Source of the DNA: Mytilinidion resinicola
Taxonomy: Eukaryota > Ascomycota > Dothideomycetes > Mytilinidiales > Mytilinidiaceae
NCBI RefSeq assembly: GCF_010093595.1
Contig: NW_022985455.1
Coordinates: 88,752-152,751 of the forward strand
Length of the DNA: 64,000 nt
Reading direction: 5' to 3'
Part shown: piece after piece, positions 46,004 to 58,448 of the stretch
Numbering within the stretch: the first letter of the stretch is position 1
Layout of the letters: every line of letters begins with the position of its first letter
Position numbers and translations under genes: made by a program
The notes under the pieces: model-generated
The model's database searches: none
Told to the model about the DNA's origin: nothing
The model's input: only the letters and a program-made list of their open reading frames with translations

Positions 46004-49000
46004 GTCTTTGCTGGTGAAGTACGAGACTGTGGGACGGAAGATGTTCTTGAAGGTTTATGAGCTAGAAAGGAAGGAGAAAGAAGGTAAAGACTGCCGGTAA
46101 GGCGTCCTACCCCAGTCAGCAGGATGTAAACCTCGCGCGATTAGCTTGGCCTTTTATACGCGATTAAAAGATCTCGCTAACAGCTGCACTGGAATTGAAC
46201 ATCGTGCTCTCTGATAGTTAATAGAAAAATCGAGCTTCTTCTGGGGCGGGCGTGCTGACGCGCAGCTGCTTCCCAGCTTATTCGCTGTCTACTGCTGCTC
46301 ATGTCTGCAGTCTTGAGCCTGGAACATCCTCCCATCTCTCTTCCAATACCGTGGAATACCCCAGAAAGTATCTCCCAACCATTCAGAGACGTGGATGAAG
46401 GCGCTGGAGGATTGCTCACCGTTCAGCCTTACACCTCCCGACACCTCGACAGCCGCCTCTCTAAGCGCCCGCGCCCGTCCCGATCCCGAGGCCCAGTTAA
46501 ACTTCACCCCTCGCTGCAGCCCTCTCACCCTCACGTACGGCAGCATCTGCTTGCAAGCTGCAGGCACCCCTATCTTCGCCTCCTTCCCCTTTGGCACGAG
46601 CTGAGTCGGTCTCCGGCCTGTCTGGAGCGCCCCGGACGCGTTTCGAGCAGCGCATGCGTGATCGAAGTGCAGACGCCACCAACATTTTGACGTCTTGGGT
46701 GTGCTGCGATGAGATGTCGATCGCGCGTTGCCTGCATGTCCGGCGTTTGATGAATGGGGATTTCAGCTCCGACCGTGCGGGTAAAGGTGGGAGGGGTGCG
46801 CCGTTGGTAGGGCAGAGACAGATGCAGGAGGGGCCTGGGGTGGGTTGTTGGTAAGTTGAAGCGCAGGTGATGAAGGTGACGCAGGCACGCAGGGTCGAAA
46901 CTGAAGCAGCATATGCCGACTGTTTCCTTGCATTAGTCTCGGTGGTAGACGGAAGTCTTGTGCGGTCGGGCATCGAAATCCATCGCGCGTTGGGCCCAGA
47001 GTAGGTTGGCGTTGAATCCTGTCTATATTTAGGCCCGCCAGATGCGCAGCCTTGCTGGAATTGGTGCGAGGGGTAGAGAGATCGTGATTCTCAAACAGAG
47101 GCTGCACAGCCATCACGCAATTAGATATCTCACAGCGGTGGTGGTGGGACATGTGAGCTCGAACTTGGTCTCGATGGCTAGAGTGCTTCATGTACCGATA
47201 GCGGGAGTTGGTTCTCCAGTTCCAAGCTTCGAATGTGCAAAAGCACGTGACCATCACGGCTTCTTCCATATCTGCCACTATTGGCTTGAGGGAGGAGGCC
47301 AATCACCTTCTGAATACTACAATATCCTTCTTGAATCATAGGCTGCGGCTATTCTCGTCGGTGCCCGGCGGCGCGTTTGGGAATCGTACGAGCGAAACTA
47401 GTGAAATGAAAGATTATGCGAGGCGAGAGCCCTGACCATGAGTGGGCGCGCATATTGCGCACAGACTCGAGCAGCTGGAGCGTGCTCTGAGGGATCGGTC
47501 TTCGAACTGATCCTCCATGTCTTGTGGCTTATGAATGTCGCGAAGATGTCGCGAACTGATTGAGTCGGAAGCGTCTGTCGCACCGGAAACCCTATGTCTT
47601 GCCTCGTCAGGTCGCACTGCTTTCGAAGGAGAGCCCGAGCCTGGGGGCACCAGGTCCACATGCTGGGATTGCCACGTTCCTCGAAGGATCTAGGCGTCTG
47701 ACCGTTGACCAGAGGGCCTCACCATGTCGGCATCAACGCGCATTTCAAATAGGTGGTCAGAAAAGAGATTTCGACAGTGCGAAGCCCGCCCAAAAGGGAT
47801 AAAGGTATGGTGCGGATCGGGCGTCCCGTAGCGCGTTGCAGACGCGATGTACTTTGGCCTGTCGCCTAATCTCGCGGAAGCCGGTGCAAATGGATGGTGC
47901 GCGGCGTTGATCAGCCCACGACAGTGACAGGGGCGCTGGGAATGCAGAAGTGCATGTTTGAAAGCAGCCTCGATGCCGGACTTCGATCGCACGTGGAGGA
48001 CGGTGCAACGCGCGCCCAGTCCCAGCTGGGGGTGCTGAGAGCATGCTGAGGGTGTGCAGACATGTAGGGTGGGCTGCGGTCGTGGTAATTTGGTTGCTTG
48101 GGTCGGCAGGAGACTTGAATGCCATCATTTAGTCCTGGAGATGTTGTGCTTGGCCCTGACTCCACGTGATACTGCTGATATTCTGCTCCATGCGCCGAGG
48201 ATGCAAAGTGAATGGCCTTGGAATTCCATTTTACATTCATTCCATGTGTGTAATGAGGTTCGAGTGATCTATGAGGCTCGCAGTCAATCCAAATTACAGC
48301 TCCGATTTGAAGTCTCTACAGTGCCACGGGCTTTACATGCTATTTCGAATTTCATCTTTGGTGCGAGACGGCTCAAGGGGTCAATCAGAGTACTAGAGGA
48401 CTAGTCCGTGCAGTGTCCACCGTTTGAGAGTCTATTTACGGAAAACCTGAAGCCTGCGAAGGAAGTGTCGAAGTGGATGATGAAGATTGTTTCCTCCCAT
48501 CGTACAGCCAAGAGGGTGGCATTACAAACTCCCACCCATCGCCCTGGAAGGCTGCCCTCGAGCCTCACCGGTCAGTGTGGGGCCTGTCCAGGGTGCCAGG
48601 GTGCGAGCTCGTTGACTGCCGCCGATCCACTTCTGAGGCCTCGGCTTTGGGACATGTTTAGCTCCCCAGAAGGGTTTCCAAAGCCCACGGCGGGTCGAGG
48701 TCTCCGTCGAGGGATTGGGCAGCGTGTGCTAATTGTCAGAGCACCTTTTGCGTCCCTGAACGCGGGTTGTATGTGTGCCGGAGCGATGCAAGCCCGTCTG
48801 ACCTCCAGCGCGCGGCCAATCACCGCATGGTTGAGGGTGTTGGGCGTGTGCGATCTGTTCCCAACGGCCATCCCGCAAAGCCGCGTCCTGTATCAGATCC
48901 ATCCACGAGCGAGACACGGGCTCCGCAGCGGCGAGTCCGCGGCAGACACACATTCATCGATCCGAAGCGAAGTAGCCGCCAGTCTGCTCCCGCTCCAGGG

Positions 49001-49790
49001 ATGTGGTATGGGTGTCTACGCGAGCACCACGTCGACGGCTTCATCAACCACCACGGCTGCTATCTTATTGTACTCTGCCCTCTGTCTCTGCCGATAACGC
49101 TCTGTGGCTGCATGCTACGCAGCGCGGGCTGAGCTCACGCAGCGGACCGAAAATAGCGCCCTGCTCGACGCCTCATGGCCCGAGCAGATGGCGTGTGGGT
49201 CAGCGTTGTCGAGCTGGGGGGTCTTGTTGGTTCCAGGGGCACAGGGGCATCCTCCCGTCAACCGTTCACCCTCAGCCCTCTCCTCGTCGCCCGGGCCGAC
49301 CAAGCTTTCACGCGAGACGGGGCCATCATGAGCCTCCAGCACAGCCATTGGCGTCCCCCGCATGTCCAAGCACCTTGCCTACAATATCTCCTAGGCCCGG
49401 CTGCCATGAGTGCACTAATGTCGCCAACACAGCCCTCCTGGATTTATTTAGACTCTTCCACAAACAAGGCTGGAGCACTGCTCTCGTCAGAGCTCTGCCA
49501 GAAGCCACTTGGATCGGCGCATCTCCCGTGGTCCTTATTCCTCCTTCACGCGCCGCTCCATGCTTATTTCTCCATGACCAGCCCGGCTCTTCACTGAGAC
49601 ATGACCTCCGGCCTCTCGCTGCTTGCACTCTCTCCCCACTGGCGCTACCGACCGCTGGTCTTTTCTGGGAACTGATCGTGGGCGCAGTGCAGTTCCAGTT
49701 GGGGCACTACAACACCAAAATACCAGCACCAAAATAACAGGTTGCGCAACCCGCTTTGGATATATACCCTTCAGCCCCTTCCTATTAGCC
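46004..49790. other. Long gene-poor spacer
   Basis: 3.8 kb without a gene I can support. Many short frames overlap on both strands with no motif or consistent splicing. The right end is the upstream region of the transcription-factor gene. Confidence 0.5.
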
Positions 49791-52700
49791 ATGGAGTCGA
49801 CCGACGCGAGCGGCCGCCCACTGGCAACCATCATCCCCCACTCCTCTCAAGGCACCACTACTCAATCGTCTTCCCTTCGCAAACGTCGCCGCGACTCGCA
49901 GTCTTCTGACGAAAGAGTCAAGTCTTCACGGCGGCGCCCCACATCTAGCAAGGACGTCTTCGTTGGCCCCCACTCCGGGTTCTCCCGCGGACAAAGCTCT
50001 CCCATGCAGCGCTCCACCAGCCCTACGAGCAGTATGCAAGCCGATGTCAAGTACACCAGTACTGGCCGTATCAGTAAAGCCAAGAAAGGTTTGAAAGTTC
50101 ACAACTGCGAGTGTGGAAGAGTAAGTCTTATATATCCATTCATCTTCGTCTCAGCCCTGTTCCTTCAGCCCGCAGCTCCACTGGCTGAACTTGCGGCTGG
50201 CGTCACCTTGCCCTCGCCTGTTGCATCAGTTGCTTCTTAAGTGTTGCTGGTGTCAGCAACTCTTTGAATTTGGTTACTGCCGGATGGTTAGCTGACTTCG
50301 TCTTAGTCTTATACTCGTGCAGAGCATCTAAGGTATGTCCTTCATCTCAACAGCTCAATTAGCGCGTAGCTGATGCATTCATTCAGGCGGCACCAGAAAA
50401 ACCACAATCAAGATGCTCTGGTGTGCAACTTCCCACGCTGTGGGAAGACTTTCTACAGACCGGACTTGCTTCAACGACATCAAGAACGACAGTGAGAATC
50501 CTTGACCGCCATCACCGTTTCTGGACAGTGCTGACCGCCATTAGTAACGAGCCTAGCAAAGACCAATCTCGCAGGACCTCGCTATATAGTCAAGGCTCTG
50601 CTGCAGAAGTCGAGGGACCACTAATCACTTCAGCGCCCTCGATGTCGTCTTCTCTTCCAATGGATGCCGTGTCACGGACCCACGACAACCCGAGTACTTA
50701 TCTCCCGGTTTCTGTCTCTCCCATGCAAGAACAGACCTCAGACCCAAGGTATAAAGCCGCTCAATTCCTTACTCCTCAGACTCCCACGTCAAAATCCGGT
50801 ACTTTTCTTCGTCCGTCTACCAAGTGAGTTTCAGTCTGGAGCAACACCTGGCAGTCATAACCACCTGAAACCGTCCTTTGTCTTTCTTTGTCGTATGGCC
50901 ATCTTAGGACAACTACTAATGTGATTACAATAGTGCCACCAAGCAGCAGCGAGCCTACGGTGCGTCCACTCGGCAACAGTCGGTTGCTGTCCCTACAGGT
51001 GCCCACGATAGCATGACCACCTACAGCGGCATCGATTTTAACCCATGGAATGGCTCTCCAAACTATTCGTCCTCCAGCGGTTACGCATCTCCCGGTCCTG
51101 GTCACGACTATTCAATGTTCGTTGGCCAACCGTTCGGATCAAGCTCAAATCGCACTCGCACTTCCTCCAATGCATCCTTCATTGAACCTCAATGGAGCTC
51201 TTACCCTTCAACACGTTCGCCAACTTCTGCAACTTCCACGATGCCATTTTCATGGTCAGGGACGGAAAAGAGTCCACACTTGGGACTGGCGTTACAAATG
51301 GTCACGACGTCCGGGGGCTACCCAGTGCCCGGAATGTCTGCTCCAGCAGACATGCCGGGCTTCCTGATGTATCCAACCCAGAAGACGGCTGCGCAAAGAG
51401 ACGAGGAGGAGCAGCAGTTCCTGTTCCCAGAACACCTTCTCGGTATGGCTGACACCTACCAATTCCAAATCGAGCAATATCTTGACAACTACTGGAGGCT
51501 ATTCCACCCCTCCTTCCCCGTCATACACAAGCCTACCTTCGTAAACGAATCTCCCCTGCTCAGAGCAGCGATGATTGCGATTGGGGCTCAGTACACGGAT
51601 GATTCGGGAGCCAAGGCAAAGTCCAGGCTTCTGCACGACAAGTGCGTAAAGCTACTAAATCAGGTATGAACCCTTGTGCAGATGCCCACCATTGCTTTGT
51701 GCTAACAGGGAATAGCGAGATATTGAAGTCACCCAATCTTCACGTCTCTGTGACTTACAGTGTGTCTTCTTGGTCGAAGTTCTGTCCCAGTACCGCGCCC
51801 GTCGTGGCGCGAAGATTCTCACTCGAAGATTTGAGGAAATGTACCGAAAGGTGAGTTATAATGCTTACAGACGCTGCGAATCCAATGCTGACACAGGGCA
51901 GCTTTCTCAAGATCCCAAGGTGCAGACTTCAACGACCCTCGAAGCTCTCGCTTCTCAGCCTCCTATCTCGAACGAACAACCCACATACGACCGCTGGTGC
52001 CAGTGGATTGAGCTGTCCAGCCGACAGCACCTGCTTCTTTGTTCTTACATTCTTGAGACGCAGCAAACGATTCTTCTAGCTCGTCCTCAACAGCATTCTC
52101 TTTTACCACATCTTTCTGGCGACGCACTTCCATTCCCATCATCTGTCCAATTATGGGAAGCTCCCAGCGCAGTCGATTGGGCCATATCTTTACACCAGCA
52201 GCCGCAAACCCCAGGATACGTATACGAAGTAACCTCCGATATCGGAGTATCTACCCGCTTTTCACCTCTCGATGTGTTCCAGTCTTCGCTTCTGCTAGCG
52301 ACACATTACAACCACTTCCACAATTCAACGCCATACCTCCAGCCTCCATCTTATCCATCGATCGATCATCTCCTCGACCCATCTCCTCTCACTCGGCATC
52401 ATCTTTTCACTGCTCAGTTGCTGCAGCATGTTCCCGTTCGCGCTCTCTTGGCGGTCTCTGGGGAATCGTGGATACTTTCAGAAAAGGTCGCCTCAATAGC
52501 CTCATTTGCAGGCTACAAAGCAACGCTGAGGACATGGCTGAACGATCTGTGGACACCAGAGGGCCCAAATGTGAAGCCAGTCAGAGCAGCCTTGAAGGTC
52601 GCCATTAACATGTTGTGCCACGCCATGACTGCTCCCGCTCAGACACTCTGTTTGGAACCGGGTGCCGAAATGGGGCTTTACTATGCAGTTCTAGTGCTAT

Positions 52701-53272
52701 GGGCCGTCGCTCTCGCCTCAACATCCAGGCAAACGCAGGCGCAAAACCCCCGTCACCCTCAGCACCGTTCTCCGAGCCAGTCACGACGCCCGTCGCAAGG
52801 AGCTGTTCCGCCCTTCTCACCGCCAGGATATGGCGCTTCGACGAACCTAGCACAAAACCCCTCTCAACTACAGCAGTCAAATAACCCCGCTCACCCGTCC
52901 ACTACTAGCTTCCTTCCCACCGTATTGGCCTCCCAGGCACGCCCATCAAACACAAACAGCATGCTTCAATCCGACATCACCTTCACGTCTTTGACCTTCC
53001 TCAACCTCGCGTCCCATGAGCTAGACACTCTGGGAATCTCGCCCTGGCCTCGCGACCTAGCACAGTGGCAACAAGGCGTCGGTGCCTTGCTCCGCTGGGC
53101 GAAGATGAGACTACGCAGCGGTGCTATCGATGGCAGGGACAGTGTCGTTAGCACCGGTCCCACTAGCGGAAGCATGAGCAGAGGCACCGACGGACTGGGC
53201 GAGCTCTTGGATGGGGTCGTCAGCGTGCTGGAGAAGATCATGAGCCGTGGGTGGGAAGGCTGGGGCATATAA
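49791..53272 (+). CDS. C2H2 transcription factor with fungal-specific TF domain
   Basis: Seven exons (49791-50120, 50307-50332, 50387-50491, 50545-50823, 50934-51663, 51716-51850, 51902-53272) give 991 residues. Two zinc fingers are assembled across introns: C106-x1-C108-x12-H121-x3-H125 (CECGRSYTRAEHLRRHQKNH) and C132-x4-C137-x12-H150-x3-H154 (CNFPRCGKTFYRPDLLQRH). A basic patch (LRKRRRD) precedes them. From about residue 415 the fungal_trans regulatory domain starts at LLGMADTYQFQIEQYLDNYW, RLFHPSFPVIHKPTF and continues to the C-terminal helix GELLDGVVSVLEKIM. This layout is that of ADR1-like ascomycete regulators. It should be nuclear; target genes are unknown. The x1 spacing in finger 1 is unusual. 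The 51-nt sixth intron has no stop, so retention would insert 17 residues. Confidence 0.92.
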
Positions 53273-54180
53273 CTCTCTTATTCGCTTCAATTCTCCTCTT
53301 CTCCCCTTTCTAGGTAGAGTTCTTTCATATGTGCTGGCGACATTAGGGCATCTTTTCTTCACCTTCACCATCATCTTTATCTTCGGATTCTTCTTTTTTT
53401 CTGGGCGGAAAATTCATTCACGACTTCAACGTTTCACGTCACGTCTGTCTCCGAATTTTACATTTCAAATACTGTGCTTGTACGTCTTATCTACACGCAT
53501 CGCGTTCTGTACTTCTATTCTTCTGTTCGTCCTCAGCGTCTTCTGAGACAGCTTGATCGGACTTTTCCAAGTATCTTCTGGGCATAGCATTCACGCGTTT
53601 GGAATTAGACATGTACGAGCAAAACGGCGTTGGTTTTTGATATACCCTGTCAGGTCTTTCGCATATTTTCAAATAAAAAACCTCGTCTACTTCCTCCAAC
53701 TCGTCGCCTTTCGTTTTGCTTCCATTTCCTCCTTTTGCATGCAAGCGCTCAGCGCTCCAACGTGACTCGACCTCACGGGACTGAAGACTCAGCCCTTTCA
53801 TGTCGCGTATCTCTTCATCATGTACAGTACATATAGTATTTCGCTTCTCAATCGCTTGCGTGCAAACCAAAAATTTGCAGTGTGAAACCCGATTTATTAT
53901 CACCCCACCATCGTCTGTGCTAGCTCATCAACGTCACAGCGCGACCAAAAAACATCCAAACCTCGTGTTCTCTCTCTCTCTCTCTCCTATCTCGAAAAAA
54001 AGTGATACAAGACCCTTTTTGAACAGCACCGGCAAAAAAGCATACCCCCAACGTCGTTTCAACCCCACGTTGCAAAAAAGTCGATAACATCATCATCCCT
54101 AACCCCCCATGTGCAAAAGGTCGGCACATCATCCCAACCCCGTGCTCCCAACCATCCATCCCACCACCCCCCTCCCAACA
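53273..54180. other. Convergent 3' flanks; CT microsatellite
   Basis: Pyrimidine-rich sequence with a (TC)9 run at 53969-53986. No gene seen. Confidence 0.6.
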
Positions 54181-54598
54181 TCAATACGCCTGCACATACC
54201 ACTCCCCCTTGTCCACATCATAGCACTCGCCCGCCTCCACGCGGTAGGCGGTAGAATGGCAATCGAACGCCTTGCACAGATTCACTATTGCGAGGTGTCA
54301 GAAAAGAGCTTCAGCTCGGCGAGGGAAGCGCGGAGGTTCGAGGGGCTGGGCTGCGCGGGGCGGGGCGGGGCTTACCAGTCCCGTTTGACCATTCCAGCCG
54401 CACGGAGCCGGCGCGCACGGCGGTGCAGGTGTTGTTTACGGCCTGTGAGGGCGGGGAGGAGGCGGGCGAGCAGCCGGGGAAGGGGTAGAGGGTTATGGCG
54501 GCGAGGGGGGATGCTGGAGGGGTGGGGGATTGGAGGGCGGAGAGGGGATGGGAGAGGGTGAGAAGGAGGAGGGTTGTGAGGTGGAGGAATGGAAACAT
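54181..54598 (-). CDS. Small secreted cysteine-containing protein (effector-like)
   Basis: Exons 54598-54376 and 54284-54181 join in frame to 108 residues. The first 22 residues form a clear signal peptide (FLHLTTLLLLTLSHPLSA). The mature part has five cysteines (PGCSP, NTCTA, NLCKAFDC, GECYD), a likely N-glycosylation site (WSNGT, formed at the splice) and ends DKGEWYVQAY. Family not recognised. Size, secretion signal and cysteine content match small secreted proteins used as effectors or in cell-wall contact, but an odd number of cysteines means at least one is unpaired or bridges to a partner. The 91-nt intron has a GTAAGC donor and AATAG acceptor. It is followed 342 bp upstream by the Nudix gene in the same orientation. 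Confidence 0.65.
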
Positions 54599-54939
54599 AG
54601 TGCGCGGAGATGGGAGGGTTGGATGGGAGATGTTTGAGGGGAGGTTGAGGATAGCACGAGGATGCGAAGGGCAGAATGGATTGCAGATTTGGGGGGATGG
54701 TGTCATTTATGGGTCTATGAGGGTGGGATATGGGATGACTAGCATTACACAAGATGTTGATGGTACGCTACCGTGCCTTCGATATGTTCTTTGTTGCCGC
54801 CGCTCGTGTGATCATGGTAGTACATTGATGTGATGAACCACTATTCCAACTTGACGGCGGTACGGGAAGCCTTGAAGGCAGGCCATTGTGTCTGTAAACT
54901 CAGCGAGATATGATTACGCTTTGCGAGCCTCAGGCGACC

Positions 54940-55791
54940 TTATGAAGTTTGCGCAGGTTCCACAACGGGCTTCTCATCATCCCACCGCTTGCAGATGGCC
55001 GTCCATCCCCTCCCTACAACGTCGGCTTGGACACTGCCCTCGCCGAGCAATCGAAGTGCCTCGGCGAGGGGATAGAGGTCGCTTTCGTACAGGGCTTCGT
55101 CCGAGTCGACGCCCGTCCCTGCCGTTCGCTGCGGCACCCAGCCCTTCGGCTCCATCTCGAGCCGCGACTGCAGCGTCAGATACTGGGGATACTCTGGCGG
55201 CGTCCCAAACAGCGTTGGGCCATGCTCTCGATCTAGCGCCTCGACGTCGTCTGGCGGGAGCGTCTCGGCAATGTACCAGAAGAGGATGTACTGCAGTCCC
55301 CTCCCCACCGGCATAAACTCCGTAGCTACAGCTTCCGCCGTCAGGGATAGCTGGTCAGGACGCGGATGAGGCGCTGGTTGCAGGTGTTTGGTGGGTAGCG
55401 GCAAGAGGCGATTGCGGAATCCGGACTCCTCGAAGCCTTCTCGGACGGCGTTGCGTCCGCTGTCTTCGCCCATGTCGCGCCGGCCCTTGGGGAGGAAGTA
55501 GTACTTCCTGCCCCGGTGTATTTCGCTGCATAGGACGACACGTTGGGAGGCGAGGTGGAAGATGGCGACGCCGGCTCCGATGACGAAGTCCTCGGAACCG
55601 AAGTTGCGGGTGACGGACTGCGAGCGGGCATGCGGGTCGGCCATGGTAGAGGAAGTGTGGCTGCTTGTTGACAGGGGTTGAAAGTCTGGGGGGTTGAAGA
55701 GTTCTTCTGGTGGTGGTATTGACGTGAGAGACGTTTTCGAAAGTGATGAAGTGTGGGAAGGAGAGAGGAGATTGCGCACACGTTTATACAT
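54940..55791 (-). CDS. Nudix hydrolase
   Basis: Intronless, 283 residues from the first ATG; an internal start at residue 50 (MADPHARS) is equally possible and fits the usual size better. The Nudix box is complete at residues 103-125 (GRRDMGEDSGRNAVREGFEE then SGF), matching G-x5-E-x7-RE-U-x-EE-x-G-U, so the metal-binding glutamates E118, E121 and E122 are intact. The fold begins at VIGAGVAIFHLASQRVVLCSE and a family-typical FLPKG precedes the box. It should hydrolyse a nucleoside diphosphate linked to another moiety; the substrate is not predictable. The residues 45-55 stretch is disordered and could be a targeting leader if the first ATG is used. Confidence 0.9.
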   Translation of the reverse strand: MYKRVRNLLSPSHTSSLSKTSLTSIPPPEELFNPPDFQPLSTSSHTSSTMADPHARSQSVTRNFGSEDFVIGAGVAIFHLASQRVVLCSEIHRGRKYYFLPKGRRDMGEDSGRNAVREGFEESGFRNRLLPLPTKHLQPAPHPRPDQLSLTAEAVATEFMPVGRGLQYILFWYIAETLPPDDVEALDREHGPTLFGTPPEYPQYLTLQSRLEMEPKGWVPQRTAGTGVDSDEALYESDLYPLAEALRLLGEGSVQADVVGRGWTAICKRWDDEKPVVEPAQTS

Positions 55792-56298
55792 GCTAGGAAG
55801 CTAACACAGAGAGAGGTTATAGTGAATACACGACGCTTTACACAAATGCAGTGCTAAGAGTGAATTTGCTTGATATATATGCTTTGATAATGTGTATAGG
55901 ATAGAGGTGAACAAGGTAAGGGAGCAAGAAAAGTACTGTGTCACGTGCCTTAACTTTGTATGCCCAATCGAAAACTTGTTGATGCTGAAAAGAAGGCTGT
56001 AACTATGAAGTTGCCTGGCTCTTTACAGAAGTCCAAAATGTTGATGCAGTCCGCCAGCTATAAATCCCCGTAGCGCGAGCTTGGATGCCTAGAAGTGAAT
56101 GGGGAGTCCTGGTTGCCAGGGTGCTAGCGGGCCAACTAGCGCTGAAATGACGTGAATGGAAAATAACACGGCGACAACACTCGAGCTTCCTCTCCCAGCG
56201 CATACCATCCTCTGCAACCCTCACGCCGCGAGAACGCTTTTCTCTGTCAACCTCCGTCACTCCTTTGATCGCTCCACATCGCGCGCGCGCTCACAGCC
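55792..56298. other. Divergent promoter region between Nudix and membrane-protein genes
   Basis: No gene seen. A CG-dinucleotide run (gcgcgcgcgc) lies at about 56281-56290 just before the rightward start. Confidence 0.55.
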
Positions 56299-57365
56299 AT
56301 GCCGCGACAAGACGCCATCCCTAATGGCATCACCCCGCCGCCCGTCAAGACCTCCCGGCTGCCTCGCGCCCTGCGCTTCCCCCTCCTGGCCATCATCAGC
56401 CTGTCGCTGAGCATCTTCTCCTACTCGGCTGCCTACGAGCTGCTGGGCTATCGCCTCGGGAGCGTCAGCCGCACCCTGAACGACTCGTGGGGCCCAGTGG
56501 CCTTCCTCAGTGCTCGCGTGGCCGAGCTCTACGTTGGCTGGCACATGCGCTACGATGGTAAAATCAAGCTCTCACAACACCCTCCCCTAGAATCCCCACT
56601 GACCGCATCACAGACCTCGACACCTTCAGCCTAAGCCTCCTCACGCAAGCCCCAAGCCTCTACCTCCTGCACACCTTCTACCTCGTCCCGCTCCCCACGC
56701 TCCTCGTGCGCCTGGGCGTCGACTCGCTCTCCGTCGTGCTGCCCACCAAGCTCCTGCGCCCGCGCTCCGCGCTGCACAACCGCCGCGCGCCCAAAACCGC
56801 CGTGCCCAACCGCGACATCATCCACTCGCCAACGGCCGTCTTCACCACCGCCTTCCTCGGCGCCACCGCCTACGCCTTCACCCTCTACGCCGCCCTCCAA
56901 TCCGGCCTGACCACCTTCCTCGTCTCGCACTTCACCGTCGCCACCCTCGAGCCCGCGCACGCCGCCACGCTGCAGCTGCTCATCGCCACCATGCTGCCCG
57001 TCGGCTGGGCCGCGCAGTCGTTCCTGTTCACGCCGTCGTTTGGCGCGCAGCCGAGCGCGGGCGACGCGGCGGATGCCGCCTTCAACCCCGCCACCGCTAC
57101 CCTCGCGCAAACGGTCCGGCACAATGTCTGGGGGTGGAGCAAGCGCACGAAGGTGCTGGTCCAGCAGACGGCGGTGCTGGCGGCGCTGACGGGGTCGCAC
57201 ACGACGCGCATGGCGTGGGCGAACGAGGGGACGGATCTGGTGGGCGCGGCGGGGTATGCGGGCGTGTGGGTGCTGGCGGGACTGCTGGCGGGGGGTTTGT
57301 TTGGGTGGGTGGGGGATGTCGGGGAGACGAAGGCTGTTAAGGTTGAGGAAGTCGAGGAGATCTAG
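56299..57365 (+). CDS. Multi-pass membrane protein of unknown function
   Basis: Exons 56299-56557 and 56614-57365 join across a 56-nt intron to give 336 residues. Not a family I can name. Hydrophobic segments are visible at about residues 25-48 (FPLLAIISLSLSIFSYSAAYEL), 98-120, 158-180, 195-215 and 295-315, with Gly/Ala-rich helices near the end (VLAGLLAGGLFGWVGD). The loop WGPVAFLSARVAELYVGWHMRYDD looks conserved in style, being rich in polar residues between helices. The C terminus is acidic (KVEEVEEI). GC content is high in the second exon. The organelle cannot be told; no cleavable signal is obvious. Confidence 0.75.
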
Positions 57366-58448
57366 GGGGCTCGAAAATAGGGCGAGACAAAGGGCTTTAT
57401 GGCGAGTTGCGGGCTTGAAGGGCATCCATCTCGCGAAATGGGGGGGGGGGGGGGGCGATTTTGAGGATACCCTTTCCATCTCAAAACGTCGGTCGCGGAG
57501 TCGAGAGAGTTGGGAGGCTAGGCTGGACTGGCAGAGGACGGTCACGATGATTCCCCCCATAGCATAGCACACGTTAGCTAGATATAGCTTGGCATCTCCT
57601 TCCGTTAGAACCCGTAGGTAGGTACAATAATCAGTTATTCCCCCAGGCCAGAGCAAATGGCAGAAGACGATAATTTTTTTTTCCCCCAACGAGTTTGAAA
57701 CGGCATGAGGTTTGGCGAGTATGGATGGATAGGCGCAAGATAGCACCCTAACCTAAACACAAAAGCCATGAAAACGAGCGAGTTTGAACACGTTATCGAT
57801 TACATTGAAAAGCCACAATGTATAACTAAGCATCGAAGCAGTTTGCAGATTGGAAAACACACAGACCGCACGTAGAATCCATCGAGGCTGAACATGAACA
57901 GATTCAGAACGTCACAAACCTCACAGATGTATATCCATCGAGGCTAAGCATGAGCAGTATATCAATTCATTTCCCCCTACCCCCCTATTATATACAACGA
58001 AAGCGCTCACCCCCTCTTGTGTTCTCCTTTCCTTTACGCAAAGCACCATGTCTAACGCTCGCGATGTTATCACGCAAGGACTGTTCAACATCGCCGAAAA
58101 CAATGAGCAGGTTCTGAAAAAGGAGAGACCAGGGGTGAATTTACAAACAGAACCATCTCATAACCCAAAAATGAATGTTTTGAAATTTCTACAGTGAAGA
58201 CCAACGTGTTCGGATTCCCCCTTTACCCCCCAAAGTGCGACTACAGAAAATGAGGACAGATGCCAAAAATTCTCTCGCTTTTGTCAACAAAGCCGAGAAA
58301 AGATGATGATGATGACGCCAAAAAGGCCAGTAGTCTTACCAGAATCTATGTCTAACATCCCCTTTCTAGACTGTCGTGACTCTAGCTTCCTCTAGGCATG
58401 CCATAGTCGAGATGGCAAGGCGTCTAACTCCGTCGATGCTTGTTTTCT
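57366..58448. other. Convergent 3' region with a G16 run
   Basis: 3' flanks of the membrane-protein and ferric-reductase genes. A 16-base G run lies at 57440-57455. No gene seen. Confidence 0.6.

Noticed and set aside
46004..49790. Many 60-240 codon frames in the large spacer
   Set aside because: They overlap on both strands, have no recognisable motif or coherent splice joins, and look like chance frames in GC-rich sequence.
56631..57746. 371-codon minus-strand frame over the membrane-protein gene
   Set aside because: Low-complexity Arg/Gly shadow of the GC-rich second exon; no motif.
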